DNA from: a virus | Direction: 5' to 3' (one strand) | DNA length: 64,000 nt | IMG/VR virus record: IMGVR_UViG_3300029983_000015 | Span: 1-64,000 of that record | In this document: piece after piece, positions 1 through 11,104 of the stretch | How positions within the stretch are numbered: position 1 is the first letter of the stretch | How the letters are laid out: every line of letters begins with the position of its first letter | Translations under genes and position numbers: made by a program | The notes under the pieces: model-generated | Databases searched by the model: none | Told to the model about the DNA's origin: nothing | Seen by the model: the letters and a program-made list of their open reading frames with translations, nothing else

Positions 1-248
1 ATATCAACAGTTAGTCCAAATTCAATGAATAAATTTAATATATTTATATTTATGTTTTCTATCTTATTTATAAGATTCATTACTATTGGTTCTCTTCCTT
101 GCTTTGTGTTTGGATCGAATTCTTTAATAAATAATTTTTTTATCTTATCTGAATCATTATTGTTAATATATTCTAGCATTAAAAATAATTGATCATCATC
201 ATCTAAAAACATCTCTATGTATGTTTCATATTGTTTTAAATATTTCAT
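1..248 (-). CDS. Partial N-tagged protein, degenerate ankyrin-like
   Basis: Reading frame open to the left edge, starting with ATG at 248; about 82 residues are visible. It begins MKYLKQYETY, the same N-terminal motif as the tagged proteins that follow on the other strand. The visible part has a weak ankyrin-like pattern (FDPNTKQGREPIVMNLI, then NLFIEFGLTVD). It diverges from the gene starting at 315, so the short space between them must hold both promoters. The C-terminus is outside the window, so a KFN end cannot be checked. Confidence 0.6.
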   Translation of the reverse strand, partial: MKYLKQYETYIEMFLDDDDQLFLMLEYINNNDSDKIKKLFIKEFDPNTKQGREPIVMNLINKIENININILNLFIEFGLTVD

Positions 249-314
249 ATGATTATATATAATTTTATATTTATGAAAATTATATATAGTTATAATAAAA
301 ATTTAAAATTTAAA

Positions 315-899
315 ATGAAATATTTAAGATTATTTGAAAGATTGGTAAAAGAACCACCATTTATATCATCAGCAAGAAAAGGAAGTACTAATGCAGTAAA
401 ACAAGCATTAAAAGATGGTGAAGATGTTAATATGAAAGATTCAGATGAAAAAACAGCATTGATGCACGCTGTAAAATTTCCATTTGTTGTTGATGCATTG
501 ATTGAAGGTAAAGCAGATGTTAATGAGAAAGATAGAAATGGTATTACTGCATTGATGATGGCTTCTACCCCAACAGTTATAAATAAATTATTAAATGCTA
601 AAGCAGATGTAAATATGCAAGATATAAATGGTGAAACTGCAATAATGAGATATTTGTCTTGCTTTTATGATTCTGGTACATTTATTTCAATATTAGAAAA
701 ATTTTTAAAATCTGGATTAAATCTTGATATTAAGAATAATGAAGGTGAGAATTTTTATGATTTAATGATGGGATTTAAGGAATATAATAGTCATAAACAA
801 GATTATATAAATGATATTGAAATATACATAAACAATAAATTTCCAAAATATAAAAAAGATTTTGATTTAAAAACTGATATAAATAAATTCAATGTTTAA
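315..899 (+). CDS. Ankyrin-repeat protein with N-tag and KFN C-tag
   Basis: About 194 residues from the ATG at 315, chosen over an upstream in-frame ATG at 249 because it places the shared motif MKYLRLFERL at the N-terminus. The middle (roughly residues 20-130) holds three to four ankyrin repeats with the usual DxxGxTALMxA core and D-V-N turns. It ends NKFNV. Ankyrin repeats are protein-binding modules, so the likely role is contact with a host or phage protein. The N-tag suggests packaging in the head by analogy with T4 internal proteins; that is inference. A hairpin terminator follows directly. Confidence 0.75.
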   Translation: MKYLRLFERLVKEPPFISSARKGSTNAVKQALKDGEDVNMKDSDEKTALMHAVKFPFVVDALIEGKADVNEKDRNGITALMMASTPTVINKLLNAKADVNMQDINGETAIMRYLSCFYDSGTFISILEKFLKSGLNLDIKNNEGENFYDLMMGFKEYNSHKQDYINDIEIYINNKFPKYKKDFDLKTDINKFNV

Positions 900-904
900 T
901 TATT

Positions 905-934
905 AAATAAAGCCTGTAAAAAATACAGGTTTTA
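905..934. terminator. Bidirectional hairpin terminator
   Basis: CCTGTA/TACAGG stem flanked by A-run and T-run, between convergent genes ending at 899 (+) and 932 (-). Confidence 0.6.
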
Positions 935-1177
935 TTCGTTTATAATAATCATATTAGTTTGAGAAATAGGTAATCTAGCAACAGGAACAACTGAATATCT
1001 ACCACTTGTTGCAGTGTTTATTTCCTTTTTTTGCATAAATTCATAATAACCTTCTCTTACAGAAACTGTACTAATATCAATAAAAGAATATTCTGATATT
1101 ATAAGTTCTTTATCAATTGATAATCCGTTATATAAAGTTGTTGTTTTTTCCGATGTATTGAATATTAATGTTTGCAT
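932..1177 (-). CDS. Hypothetical protein, 81 aa
   Basis: Not recognised. A small protein without obvious membrane segment or cysteines, with beta-type alternating residues (LIFNTSEKTTTLYNGLSI). It sits alone on the minus strand, convergent with the ankyrin gene and divergent from the tagged run starting at 1258. It carries neither of the two terminal tags. Confidence 0.55.
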   Translation of the reverse strand: MQTLIFNTSEKTTTLYNGLSIDKELIISEYSFIDISTVSVREGYYEFMQKKEINTATSGRYSVVPVARLPISQTNMIIINE

Positions 1178-1257
1178 TTTTTATTTTTTATATAAAAATA
1201 AAAAATAAAAGTTTTGTAATTATTTTTTTTTATATATATTGAAAATTCATCATATAA

Positions 1258-1599
1258 ATGAAATATATTAAAAAATTTGAAATTAACATTGAAGATTCAA
1301 TAAAAAAAATTCATGAAGATATGGCTAGAAAGATATTAGATTATAAAAAATATTATGATAAGTATGTTATATTTGAATATCAGAAGGATTTTTATCTTGC
1401 TAAATTTATTTTAATTGATGTGTTTGATCGTGTTGTTCTTGAAATTTATGAATATGATTTCACTAATTTTATTTTTAGCACAAAAAGGACTGATATATTA
1501 ACAATTAATGAAATTAATGTGGTATCATCATATGATAGATTAGAAAATGCTAAAAATTCGTATGTATTATTATTAGACACAAAAAAATTCAATGTATGA
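1258..1599 (+). CDS. N-tag/KFN-tag small protein, 113 aa
   Basis: Begins MKYIKKFEIN and ends KKFNV. The body (about residues 40-100) is beta-rich with the pattern YVIFEYQKDFYLAKFILIDV, possibly a small barrel; no family recognised. First gene of a run to 4595. Its stop overlaps the next ATG by 4 nt, so translation is probably coupled. A TATATATA box about 20 nt upstream resembles a T4-type late promoter. Confidence 0.65.
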   Translation: MKYIKKFEINIEDSIKKIHEDMARKILDYKKYYDKYVIFEYQKDFYLAKFILIDVFDRVVLEIYEYDFTNFIFSTKRTDILTINEINVVSSYDRLENAKNSYVLLLDTKKFNV

Positions 1600-1931
1600 T
1601 AACTATATTTGAAAAATATAATACACCAGATTTAAGAAGAGTTGATGATATTTTGATGTGTATAAAAAATTATAAAGGTAAAGTTATAAATTTTGAAAAA
1701 GACAAAAGTTATAAAGTTTGCGGTTTTTATGGTAGTCCACAAGATGCAATAGAAAAATATAATATTTTAGATTATTTACCAATTGAATGCATTGATAAAG
1801 TCGTTATGTTTGATGATAAAAAAAATAAAATAGAGTTTAATGTGAATAGTTATTATAATCACTTACCAGATTTTTTAGATTATTTTTATGTTCCAGAATT
1901 TACAAATGATACACACAAATATAATATATAA
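1596..1931 (+). CDS. N-tag/KFN-tag small protein, 111 aa
   Basis: Begins MITIFEKYNT and ends HKYNI, an aromatic variant of the KFN end. Body resembles a small SH3-like barrel (GKVINFEKDKSYKVCGFYG) but no family is recognised. Overlaps its upstream neighbour by 4 nt; the next gene starts 3 nt after its stop. Confidence 0.65.
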   Translation: MITIFEKYNTPDLRRVDDILMCIKNYKGKVINFEKDKSYKVCGFYGSPQDAIEKYNILDYLPIECIDKVVMFDDKKNKIEFNVNSYYNHLPDFLDYFYVPEFTNDTHKYNI

Positions 1932-1934
1932 TTA

Positions 1935-2753
1935 ATGAGAAAAATATTTGAATTTAAAGTTTTTGATATACTACAAGACAAAGAAAATGTTAAGTTTTTA
2001 GATAAAGTAAAAAAAGAAAATTTTGAATTATATACAAAATTTTTAAATTTAATTGGTAATAAAGGACTTGATGTAGCTAAGCAAAAATATGAAGAATTTG
2101 ATCCTGAATACAAAAAAAGGATGAATGAAATAGAGAAAGAAATAAATAAAAATCTTAAAAAAATAGATAATAAGAAATATAAAGAAAAAGAGAATGAAAG
2201 AATATTAAATGAATATAAATCTGAAATTGAAGAAATTGAAGAAATTATTTATTCATCTGAATTATATAATGTTGATTCTTATATTTATAATGATAAAAAT
2301 ATATCAAAATACTTTAATGATTCTAATATAAAAACTAAGAATTCTAATGATTTTGATAAGTTGTTAAAATCTCCAAGTAATTTAGGCTATGAATTATGGG
2401 AATTTTTTCACACTGATACTATATTATATGAACTAAATAAAATAAATATTTATAATAAAAATACTTGGATATTGAAAATTCATCAGTATTACAATTTAAG
2501 TACAAAAGAATTAAAATATTCAATACATTTTGATACTGATATAATTGATGAGTATTATACACCAAATATAGATAAATCTAAAAATCCAAAATTTATAAAT
2601 TATAGAAATTCAAATATCAATAAACTAAGTAAATACACTAGAATTGATATTGATATGGTTTATGAAACACTAGGTAAATATTCAAATATGCTAAGTGATA
2701 AATATTATAATGATTGGAAAGTTATAAATGATACTAGCAAATATAATATATAA
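1935..2753 (+). CDS. N-tag/KFN-tag protein, 272 aa
   Basis: Begins MRKIFEFKVF and ends SKYNI. Residues about 50-105 are a highly charged predicted helix/coiled coil rich in K and E; the second half is a mixed alpha/beta region with many Y, N and D residues. No family recognised. Part of the head-to-tail operon from 1258. Confidence 0.65.
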   Translation: MRKIFEFKVFDILQDKENVKFLDKVKKENFELYTKFLNLIGNKGLDVAKQKYEEFDPEYKKRMNEIEKEINKNLKKIDNKKYKEKENERILNEYKSEIEEIEEIIYSSELYNVDSYIYNDKNISKYFNDSNIKTKNSNDFDKLLKSPSNLGYELWEFFHTDTILYELNKINIYNKNTWILKIHQYYNLSTKELKYSIHFDTDIIDEYYTPNIDKSKNPKFINYRNSNINKLSKYTRIDIDMVYETLGKYSNMLSDKYYNDWKVINDTSKYNI

Positions 2754-2856
2754 AGAGATTTAAGAGACTTAACAATTAAAATGACTAACTCATTATGAAT
2801 TATAATTAAATTGAATGGTCATCATTAAAAATAGTAAATAAAATAAAGAAAAGAGT

Positions 2857-4014
2857 ATGATAACAAAGTTTGAAAAATTTAAATTATTTGAAAGCTCAGA
2901 TAGTGCAAAATATGATTTGATTCATGATTTTTTAGATGATAGCTATATATATGATTATTATGATGAACATTATTTGAGTGATTATGATCAAAGTGATGTC
3001 GTAGATATAATAGAATCTAATCCAAATATAATATCAGGTGTTTTTGATAATGATAAATATATAAAAAGTATTATTAGAGATAGTATGAATAATCAAAATA
3101 TTGGAGATTTCGATGCATATGAATATAAAGAATATATTAATAATCATTTAACAAGAGAAAAAGAAAACAAAATAATTGAGTTATATTATGATAATAATGA
3201 TGATGAAAATATGATTATTAAAACAGAATATGATGGTATAGTATCGATTTCAGACGAAGACGGAGTAAAAACGGTTATGATTACTGAAGATGATACTACT
3301 GAGGAATATGAAATTCCTGATAATTTTAATATAGTAGTTGAAGAAGGTGATGAAATTAATTATAATACTATTATTGCAAGAAATGATGATATTGAATATG
3401 ATTCTGATATGATAGATGACTTAGATTCTGATCAATTAAAAGATATAATAACAGATGAAAATGAAGAAGGTGAGTTTTTAGAAGAAACTATTACAAAAAG
3501 ATATGAGGATAAAACTTTCATAGAAATAATGGAAGAAGAGAAAAGTGTAGATTCTTATGAAGAATTAATTGATAATATGACTCCTAAAAAATTTTATGAA
3601 TATTATAGCTCTTTTATTGATATTGATAAACTTGTAAAAAATTATAAAAAATATGAAGATTCTGATAGTAAATATGATTGGGTGGAGTCTAAAATTCCAG
3701 ATAGTATAGAAATTCAACATTATCTGATGGACAATTCTAAGGATTCAAATAATCTTACTTTGCTGCTATTTGAAATATTTGAAGATAAAGGTGATCACTC
3801 AGATGATATATCAGATGAGTATGAATTTCAAAAAAGATATATAGAAGAATATATAAAGGAAAATGGATATGATGATAGTACAGAAGATGAAAAAGGAGAT
3901 TTGATAGCTGAAGCTTTAAAAGATTTGAACTCCAATTTTGTATTAGATTCTCAAATAAAAACAGAATTTAATAAATATATGTTTATTGTAGATTCTGATA
4001 AATTTAATATGTAA
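2857..4014 (+). CDS. Acidic N-tag/KFN-tag protein, 385 aa
   Basis: Begins MITKFEKFKLFESSD and ends SDKFNM. The largest tagged protein here and strongly acidic (frequent DD, EE, DE runs) over most of its length. LFE followed by S at the tag end would fit a T4 gp21-type (I/L)xE prohead-protease site; this is inference. An acidic body could mimic DNA or act as head core filler, as in acidic T4 core proteins, but no homology is visible. Starts about 100 nt after the previous gene and 2 nt before the next. Confidence 0.65.
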   Translation: MITKFEKFKLFESSDSAKYDLIHDFLDDSYIYDYYDEHYLSDYDQSDVVDIIESNPNIISGVFDNDKYIKSIIRDSMNNQNIGDFDAYEYKEYINNHLTREKENKIIELYYDNNDDENMIIKTEYDGIVSISDEDGVKTVMITEDDTTEEYEIPDNFNIVVEEGDEINYNTIIARNDDIEYDSDMIDDLDSDQLKDIITDENEEGEFLEETITKRYEDKTFIEIMEEEKSVDSYEELIDNMTPKKFYEYYSSFIDIDKLVKNYKKYEDSDSKYDWVESKIPDSIEIQHYLMDNSKDSNNLTLLLFEIFEDKGDHSDDISDEYEFQKRYIEEYIKENGYDDSTEDEKGDLIAEALKDLNSNFVLDSQIKTEFNKYMFIVDSDKFNM

Positions 4015-4016
4015 AT

Positions 4017-4595
4017 ATGATAACAAATTTTAATATTTTTGAAAAAATTGATTATTATGATAATAATGGTAACCTTATATATTCGAATAATAATGGTGAT
4101 GTTATTAGATCTAATAAACCGAATGTTAATAATTATAGTGATGAATTTTGGAAATTTATAACTGTCGCTAATTGGAATAAAATAATTAAAACTAAGGATG
4201 AATTTGAAAATAAAGATAAAGAAGAAGAATTAAAATTGAAAATAAGAGTATTCAAAAATTTTGAATACGATACCATTATAAATTTTAGAAAGGAATATGA
4301 TAAGTTAACAGAAGAACTTTATTTATATTTTAAACCTACTTGGTTAGATAATAAATATTCAACCTTTATGCCATCAGATGACGGATATTTTGACTTAATA
4401 AGTTCTGTTATAGGAAAAGGAGAATTTTTTATTAAGAGATGTATAAATAATCACAAACTATTTGCTGATATGGCTAAAAATAATGAATATGTAGAAAACT
4501 TTGGATATATTTTTCAAACCACTTGGAAAGAATATGATGAAATTAATACTAAATATTATCCTTTATATAGAGATTCTAAAAAATTTAATTTATAA
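4017..4595 (+). CDS. N-tag/KFN-tag protein, 192 aa
   Basis: Begins MITNFNIFEKID and ends SKKFNL. The body is mixed charged with aromatic-rich stretches; no domain recognised. Last gene of the first tagged run and followed immediately by a strong hairpin terminator, so here the KFN codons are not serving as the leader of a downstream gene. Confidence 0.65.
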   Translation: MITNFNIFEKIDYYDNNGNLIYSNNNGDVIRSNKPNVNNYSDEFWKFITVANWNKIIKTKDEFENKDKEEELKLKIRVFKNFEYDTIINFRKEYDKLTEELYLYFKPTWLDNKYSTFMPSDDGYFDLISSVIGKGEFFIKRCINNHKLFADMAKNNEYVENFGYIFQTTWKEYDEINTKYYPLYRDSKKFNL

Positions 4596-4627
4596 AAAAA
4601 GAGTAGATTTTAATCTACTCTTTTTTA

Positions 4628-4628
<1 letters not shown>
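4594..4628. terminator. Bidirectional terminator
   Basis: A-run, AGAGTAGA/TCTACTCT stem, T-run, between convergent genes ending at 4595 (+) and 4628 (-). Confidence 0.75.
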
Positions 4629-7058
<2,430 letters not shown>

Positions 7059-7089
7059 TCATAATTGTTATTTTTATGTGTGAAATAAG

Positions 7090-7419
7090 TTAAAAATTTA
7101 TTTTATTTATAACACCATTCATTGAATAATTTATAAATCCAGTTACTGTATCACCTTCGATAGTTACTGCAGATGCGATAAATTTATAAACATCAGTTGG
7201 ATTTACTAATGCAGGTTTCTTCAAATTGTAAGCTTCTTTAGCTTTATCAACATCAACTTGATTTGCAGTGTTGCCAGATTTTATTAAAGCTAAGATATCA
7301 TTTTTAGCTGCGGTGTCTCCACTGTTAGTACTTGATAATATTTTTTTCTGATCTTCTGTTGGAAATACTCTATCTTTTGGCATCCAAACACCTTCACTTA
7401 GGGATATTAAATTTGTCAT
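7090..7419 (-). CDS. Small putative virion-associated protein, 109 aa
   Basis: Not recognised. Lies between two virion-type genes and has a TATATATAC box 19 nt upstream, so it is probably expressed late. Contains an alanine/lysine-rich helical middle (NQVDVDKAKEAYNLKKPALV) and a beta-rich C-terminus. Could be a fibre chaperone or small baseplate/fibre component; no direct evidence. Confidence 0.6.
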   Translation of the reverse strand: MTNLISLSEGVWMPKDRVFPTEDQKKILSSTNSGDTAAKNDILALIKSGNTANQVDVDKAKEAYNLKKPALVNPTDVYKFIASAVTIEGDTVTGFINYSMNGVINKINF

Positions 7420-7437
7420 TTTATTTTATTTTTTTTT

Positions 7438-7446
7438 GTATATATA
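7438..7446 (-). promoter_or_regulatory. Late-promoter-like box TATATATAC
   Basis: On the minus strand 19 nt before the ATG at 7419; resembles the T4 late promoter TATAAATA. Same box recurs before other genes of this window. Confidence 0.45.
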
Positions 7447-7466
7447 AATATTATATAATTCTAATA

Positions 7467-7919
7467 TTAAACTATAGAATCTGCTGTTATTGTTGAATTT
7501 GCCACAATTAATGTTGAATCTACAGTTATCATTGTTGAATCTACTGTTAATGTATTACTATATTGAGGTTCTACTATAATATTAGATTTCTTCCAATCTG
7601 GATTATTTATTACTTTTATTTTTATTTTATTTCCATTTTCATATCTAAAATCTAAACTGTTTATAAAATAAAATAAAAAAGAATGTATTAAATTCATATT
7701 ATTCTTATTCTTAGATAAATAATCTAATAAATTTGTACTTTTTCCGTTTCCACGGATTGGTAATGGAATTTTATTAAAATCAATAGGATTTTCTTTAATA
7801 AAAGATAAATTATTATTATCTAAAAATGTTACAATATTGGTATGTACTCCTGTTTTTATTTTAAAATTTACCCAATTATTATTTATCCAAACTTTTGCAT
7901 GTTTTTCGATATTATTCAT
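7467..7919 (-). CDS. Paralogue of the protein at 35930, 150 aa
   Basis: Function unknown. Aligns by eye over about 110 residues with the protein at 35930-36526: shared WINNNWVNF/WFIDHWVTF, FLDNNNLSF/FLNINNISF, INSLDFRYE/ITSILDIRYE, and DWKKSNII/TWKNTKII. The C-terminus is a short repetitive Thr/Ser/Val tail (TVDSTMITVDSTLIVANST), of the kind seen in phage appendage proteins. Location between virion genes suggests a structural or assembly role. Confidence 0.65.
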   Translation of the reverse strand: MNNIEKHAKVWINNNWVNFKIKTGVHTNIVTFLDNNNLSFIKENPIDFNKIPLPIRGNGKSTNLLDYLSKNKNNMNLIHSFLFYFINSLDFRYENGNKIKIKVINNPDWKKSNIIVEPQYSNTLTVDSTMITVDSTLIVANSTITADSIV

Positions 7920-8014
7920 GTTTATAAATTATTTTTTATTATATATAAAAATAAATAACTAAATAAGTAACTAACATATCATCAGAAATTTATTTAATAG
8001 TTAATAATTATTAA

Positions 8015-9406
8015 TTATATTTGTTGACATTCTGATTTGTTGTGAGTAAGAATGTTATTTGCTATATATGTACCTAATTCAGTAGATATATTAATTACAT
8101 CATGAGGCGAATTATTAAGTTTTATTTTTTCAATAATTACATCATTATTGTTTATGTCTATTAATTTATCACCTAATTTTAAATTATAACCATTAACTTT
8201 TTCAATTAATCCATTTTTTCTTATTAAATGATTGTGTGATAAAGATGACTCTAATAATTCATTATTTATACTAATTGTTTCATTTGCAACATGTAAGCTT
8301 TTTCCAATTACTTTTGTCATAACTAATTTATTATTATCAATTGTTAATAATTCATCTCCTATTATAATATCTTTTAATTTTTTTGTGGTATTATCAAACA
8401 TTGTTATTAATGTTTCTGGTACTAAGCATATTAATGGAGATATAATATTTGATTCTACTGTGTTCCCATTACTATCTGTTACAGTAGATGATATGCCATA
8501 ATTCATTCCAGAAATTTCTGCATAGTTAAATATTTTAATTGTTGAGCCTCCATCAATAGAAATAATTCCTTCTGACGGATTAGTGACAAAACAGCCGACA
8601 CAACTTCCACTTGTGATTGTTGATGTAAATGAATAATTATAGTTAGGAGAACCACCAGATATAATTAGTTTTAGTGTATGATTATTAATCATACTCAATT
8701 CTGCTTTTAATTCTTTTTTAGTTGTTGATGTTGTAGTTGAAATGCTATTTTCTATTGATTCAGAAAAAGTCGAAATAATAACTGTGGTTGTTGATGTTGT
8801 GGTTGTTGTTTCAGGAACTATAGTAGTAGTTGTTGTGGTAGTTGTAGGTACAAGAGTTGTAGTTGTTGTGGTTGTAGGTACAAGAGTTGTAGTTGTTGTG
8901 GTTGTAGGTACAAGAGTTGTAGTGGTTGTGGTTGTAGGTACAAGAGTTGTTGTGGTAGTTGTAGGTACAAGAGTTGTTGTGGTAGTTGTAGGTACAAGAG
9001 TTGTTGTGGTAGTTGTAGGTACAAGAGTTGTAGTTGTTGTGGTTGTAGGTACAAGAGTTGTAGTTGTTGTGGTTGTAGGTACAAGAGTTGTAAATGTAGT
9101 TGTAGTAGTTTCTGATGCACTTATAAAAATTGCATTTTTTGGATATATATGATTATTATTTTCTATTATAGTATTATTAAATAAGTTTGTACTCATTTTT
9201 AAGTTTTTTACTAATGAAGAATTGTCTTTTGGTTCATAATTATTATTTTCCATAGTCAAGTCATTATTAGATTCATTTAGAGTATAATTGGTTGGATTTA
9301 AAATTGAATTTGGACCCAATATTATTTTTCCATTTGTTTTTGAAAAATTAATATAATATCTATTTGTATTATATTTAGATTTTAAAACGAGTTTATTTTT
9401 ATTCAT
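8015..9406 (-). CDS. Thr-repeat virion protein with C-terminal Hint domain
   Basis: 463 residues. Residues about 105-200 are tandem LVPTTTTTT units, typical of repeat linkers in phage appendage proteins. A beta-rich, possibly Ig-like segment follows. From C327 (CLVPETLITM) to H455-N456 (ILTHN) the sequence has the blocks of a Hint domain: N-terminal Cys, the SHNHLI block, GDKLID, and a terminal HN. The residue after HN is Lys, not Cys/Ser/Thr, and only six residues follow, so this looks like a bacterial intein-like (BIL) domain more suited to self-cleavage than to splicing. Cleavage or attachment during virion maturation is inference. Confidence 0.75.
   Translation of the reverse strand: MNKNKLVLKSKYNTNRYYINFSKTNGKIILGPNSILNPTNYTLNESNNDLTMENNNYEPKDNSSLVKNLKMSTNLFNNTIIENNNHIYPKNAIFISASETTTTTFTTLVPTTTTTTTLVPTTTTTTTLVPTTTTTTLVPTTTTTTLVPTTTTTTLVPTTTTTTTLVPTTTTTTTLVPTTTTTTTLVPTTTTTTTTIVPETTTTTSTTTVIISTFSESIENSISTTTSTTKKELKAELSMINNHTLKLIISGGSPNYNYSFTSTITSGSCVGCFVTNPSEGIISIDGGSTIKIFNYAEISGMNYGISSTVTDSNGNTVESNIISPLICLVPETLITMFDNTTKKLKDIIIGDELLTIDNNKLVMTKVIGKSLHVANETISINNELLESSLSHNHLIRKNGLIEKVNGYNLKLGDKLIDINNNDVIIEKIKLNNSPHDVINISTELGTYIANNILTHNKSECQQI
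8815..9095. repeat. Tandem 27/30-bp repeats coding LVPTTTTTT
   Basis: About ten tandem copies of GTTGTGG- and GGTACAAGA-containing units of 27 or 30 bp inside the Hint-domain gene. Copies differ only by 3-bp (one Thr codon) steps and a few substitutions, so the array is likely to vary in length between isolates. Confidence 0.85.
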
Positions 9407-9430
9407 TATTAAAAAGTTTATGATTTTTTA

Positions 9431-9440
9431 TTATATATAA
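9431..9440 (-). promoter_or_regulatory. Late-promoter-like TTATATATAA box
   Basis: About 25 nt upstream of the ATG at 9406 on the minus strand; same type of box as before other virion genes. Confidence 0.4.
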
Positions 9441-9533
9441 TTTTTTTATTACGATAAATTTGAGTAATTTTAATAAACTTTTTGAATGACTCAATAAGAT
9501 ATAATATATAGGTTATAAAAATATTTTTAATCT

Positions 9534-9728
9534 ATGAAATGTAAAGTTATAAATTCCAATAAATCAACATTGGAAGAGAAAATTAATGATTGGCTTGTGA
9601 ATGAGAATTTTGAAATATTTAATGTTGTTCAAACTCAAGAAAGTGATTATATAACAATTACATTTTTATATTATGATAAATTAGAATTGAGAAAAATGAA
9701 ATTGAAGAAAATAGAAAATAAATATTAA
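9534..9728 (+). CDS. Hypothetical protein, 64 aa
   Basis: Small protein with an alternating beta pattern (FEIFNVVQTQ, YITITFLYYDKLELRKMKLK). No family recognised. It ends with a basic KMKLKKIENKY stretch loosely like the RKxKLxxLN tag. Followed 4 nt later by another very small gene. Confidence 0.55.
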   Translation: MKCKVINSNKSTLEEKINDWLVNENFEIFNVVQTQESDYITITFLYYDKLELRKMKLKKIENKY

Positions 9729-9732
9729 GTAA

Positions 9733-9885
9733 ATGGAAATAAAAATTCAACTTGAAAAAGAATTAATAATTGAAGATGTTGTGAGTACACTAGTATCAGA
9801 AGATGATTATTCTAATATTATAGGTGAAATAACATCTTATGATGTAACAACTGGTATAGCTATATGTGAATTGTATGAAAAATAA
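9733..9885 (+). CDS. Very small protein, 50 aa
   Basis: ATG at 9733, TAA at 9883-9885. Acidic and probably beta/alpha (begins MEIKIQLEKELIIEDVV). The tight spacing after the previous gene and the terminator right behind it support a real gene. No function recognised. Confidence 0.5.
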   Translation: MEIKIQLEKELIIEDVVSTLVSEDDYSNIIGEITSYDVTTGIAICELYEK

Positions 9886-9897
9886 AAAACTTTAATA

Positions 9898-9930
9898 TAA
9901 AAAAGAGAATCAATGTGATTCTCTTTTTTA
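9898..9930. terminator. Bidirectional terminator
   Basis: AAAAGAGAATCA/TGATTCTCTTTT stem with T-run, between convergent genes. Confidence 0.75.
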
Positions 9931-9938
9931 TTTTTATG

Positions 9939-10121
9939 TTATTCTTTATCAAGCTCAGAGTCAAATACATGAGAAAAATCTTTATCTTCTTCTTTGTCTT
10001 CTATATTTTCTTTTATTACATCTACTCCTGTTTCTGTTCGTTTGGTTTTAGTGGTTTGTTTTGGATTATAATTGCCAGTAAAATCAGTAAAACTTAATAA
10101 GTTTTCTAATTTTGTTTTCAT
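9939..10121 (-). CDS. Acidic small protein, 60 aa
   Basis: Begins MKTKLENLLSFTDF and is acidic towards the C-terminus (ENIEDKEEDKDFSHVFDSELD). The minus-strand reading is preferred over the overlapping plus frame, which codes an implausible Phe/Ile run. The N-terminus may be a divergent head-targeting motif (LLSFTDF), but that is weak. Unknown function. Confidence 0.5.
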   Translation of the reverse strand: MKTKLENLLSFTDFTGNYNPKQTTKTKRTETGVDVIKENIEDKEEDKDFSHVFDSELDKE

Positions 10122-10201
10122 GATTATTAATTTATTTTTATTATGTTATATATAAAAATAAATTAACACATTTTTAATAAATAATATTCAAATAATTTAT
10201 A

Positions 10202-10209
10202 TATAAATA
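10202..10209 (+). promoter_or_regulatory. T4-type late promoter box TATAAATA
   Basis: Exact TATAAATA, 12 nt before the ATG at 10221 that opens the second KFN-tag operon. The exact match to the T4 late consensus is the main evidence. Confidence 0.5.
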
Positions 10210-10220
10210 AAATCAACAAT

Positions 10221-10490
10221 ATGAAACATCTGAAAACATTTGAAAATAAACCAAATGAGCCAAAAGTAGGAGATTACGCTATTTTTGACTGCCCTATAAC
10301 ATTTGATGGAAAAATGCACAATCTATATAATTATACTGTTCATAAAATTATAAATGTATATTGGGATTCATATGAAACAAATCTTGGATTTAGGATAAAT
10401 AAATCTTATCTGTTAGATTTTTCAGGTAGCAAAAAAAGATTACAGCAATTTGTTAAAATTAAAAAAAATACAGATAAATTTAATATATGA
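10221..10490 (+). CDS. N-tag/KFN-tag SH3-like small protein, 89 aa
   Basis: Begins MKHLKTFENKP and ends DKFNI. The body resembles a small SH3-like barrel (VGDYAIFDCP, YTVHKIINVYWDSYETNLGF), similar in outline to the GD-box proteins of the minus-strand clusters but carrying the KFN tag instead of RKxKL. First gene of a five-gene operon joined by 4-nt ATGA overlaps. Confidence 0.65.
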   Translation: MKHLKTFENKPNEPKVGDYAIFDCPITFDGKMHNLYNYTVHKIINVYWDSYETNLGFRINKSYLLDFSGSKKRLQQFVKIKKNTDKFNI

Positions 10491-11104
10491 AACATCTAAA
10501 AATGTTTGAAACATTTACAAATAAAATAACAATTGGAATTGATATTGATGGTACAATATGTGATTTTGTCAATGCATACAACACCTTATATAAAAAATAC
10601 TTTCCAGATAAAGAAATAACTCAGGATCAAAATTGGCATTGGTATGAAACAATGGACTATAATGGTGAATCATCTAAAACTTGGTTTGATAATAAAAAAT
10701 CCGAAGTTTTTGATATTGCACAACCATATAAAGGAGCAGTTGATACAATTAATAATATATACGACTTCGTAAAAACTTATGGATTTACTTTAAATATTGT
10801 AACTAAACAACCTACAGAAGAATCAAAAGAATCAGCTAAAAAATGGTTAGATCATTATGGATTCAAATATGATGATATTATTTTTGCTAACTCATCAATG
10901 GATAAATGGAAGTATGCTGATATATTAGTAGATGATTCTCAAAAAGTAATTGGAAGCAAACCATTAAGTAAAGTGTCAATTAAAATTGAACATCCTCATA
11001 ACACAGAAATTGAAGGAGATTTTAATATAATGGAAATTAGTAATTTGACAATTGATATAATGAAAAAAGCAATTTCAAAATTAAAAAATAAAACTACGGT
11101 GTGA
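10487..11104 (+). CDS. HAD-family 5'(3')-deoxyribonucleotidase-like protein with N-tag
   Basis: 205 residues. Begins with the shared tag MKHLKMFETF and then ITIGIDIDGTICDF, HAD motif I with catalytic D19 and D21. TKQPTEES fits motif II, and ADILVDDSQKVI fits the acidic motif IV. Overall like 5' nucleotidase, deoxy (NT5C-type) proteins, which dephosphorylate dNMPs. It lacks a KFN end (ends NKTTV), the exception in its operon. Its tag, if it directs packaging, would deliver the enzyme with the DNA; alternatively it acts in phage nucleotide metabolism. Confidence 0.75.
   Translation: MKHLKMFETFTNKITIGIDIDGTICDFVNAYNTLYKKYFPDKEITQDQNWHWYETMDYNGESSKTWFDNKKSEVFDIAQPYKGAVDTINNIYDFVKTYGFTLNIVTKQPTEESKESAKKWLDHYGFKYDDIIFANSSMDKWKYADILVDDSQKVIGSKPLSKVSIKIEHPHNTEIEGDFNIMEISNLTIDIMKKAISKLKNKTTV

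Noticed and set aside
8811-9100. CRISPR array
   Set aside because: The direct repeats have no unique spacers; they are coding repeats.
8818-9120. Leu/Gln-rich minus-strand frame
   Set aside because: Alternative frame of the same DNA repeat, inside a real gene.
8742-9152. Long plus-strand frame of Val/Gly repeats
   Set aside because: It is the antisense of the Thr-repeat region of the Hint-domain gene; periodicity comes from the DNA repeat.
9915-10097. Phe-rich 60-residue plus-strand membrane protein
   Set aside because: Antisense of the acidic protein at 9939-10121, which has a normal composition; the plus frame also begins inside the terminator.
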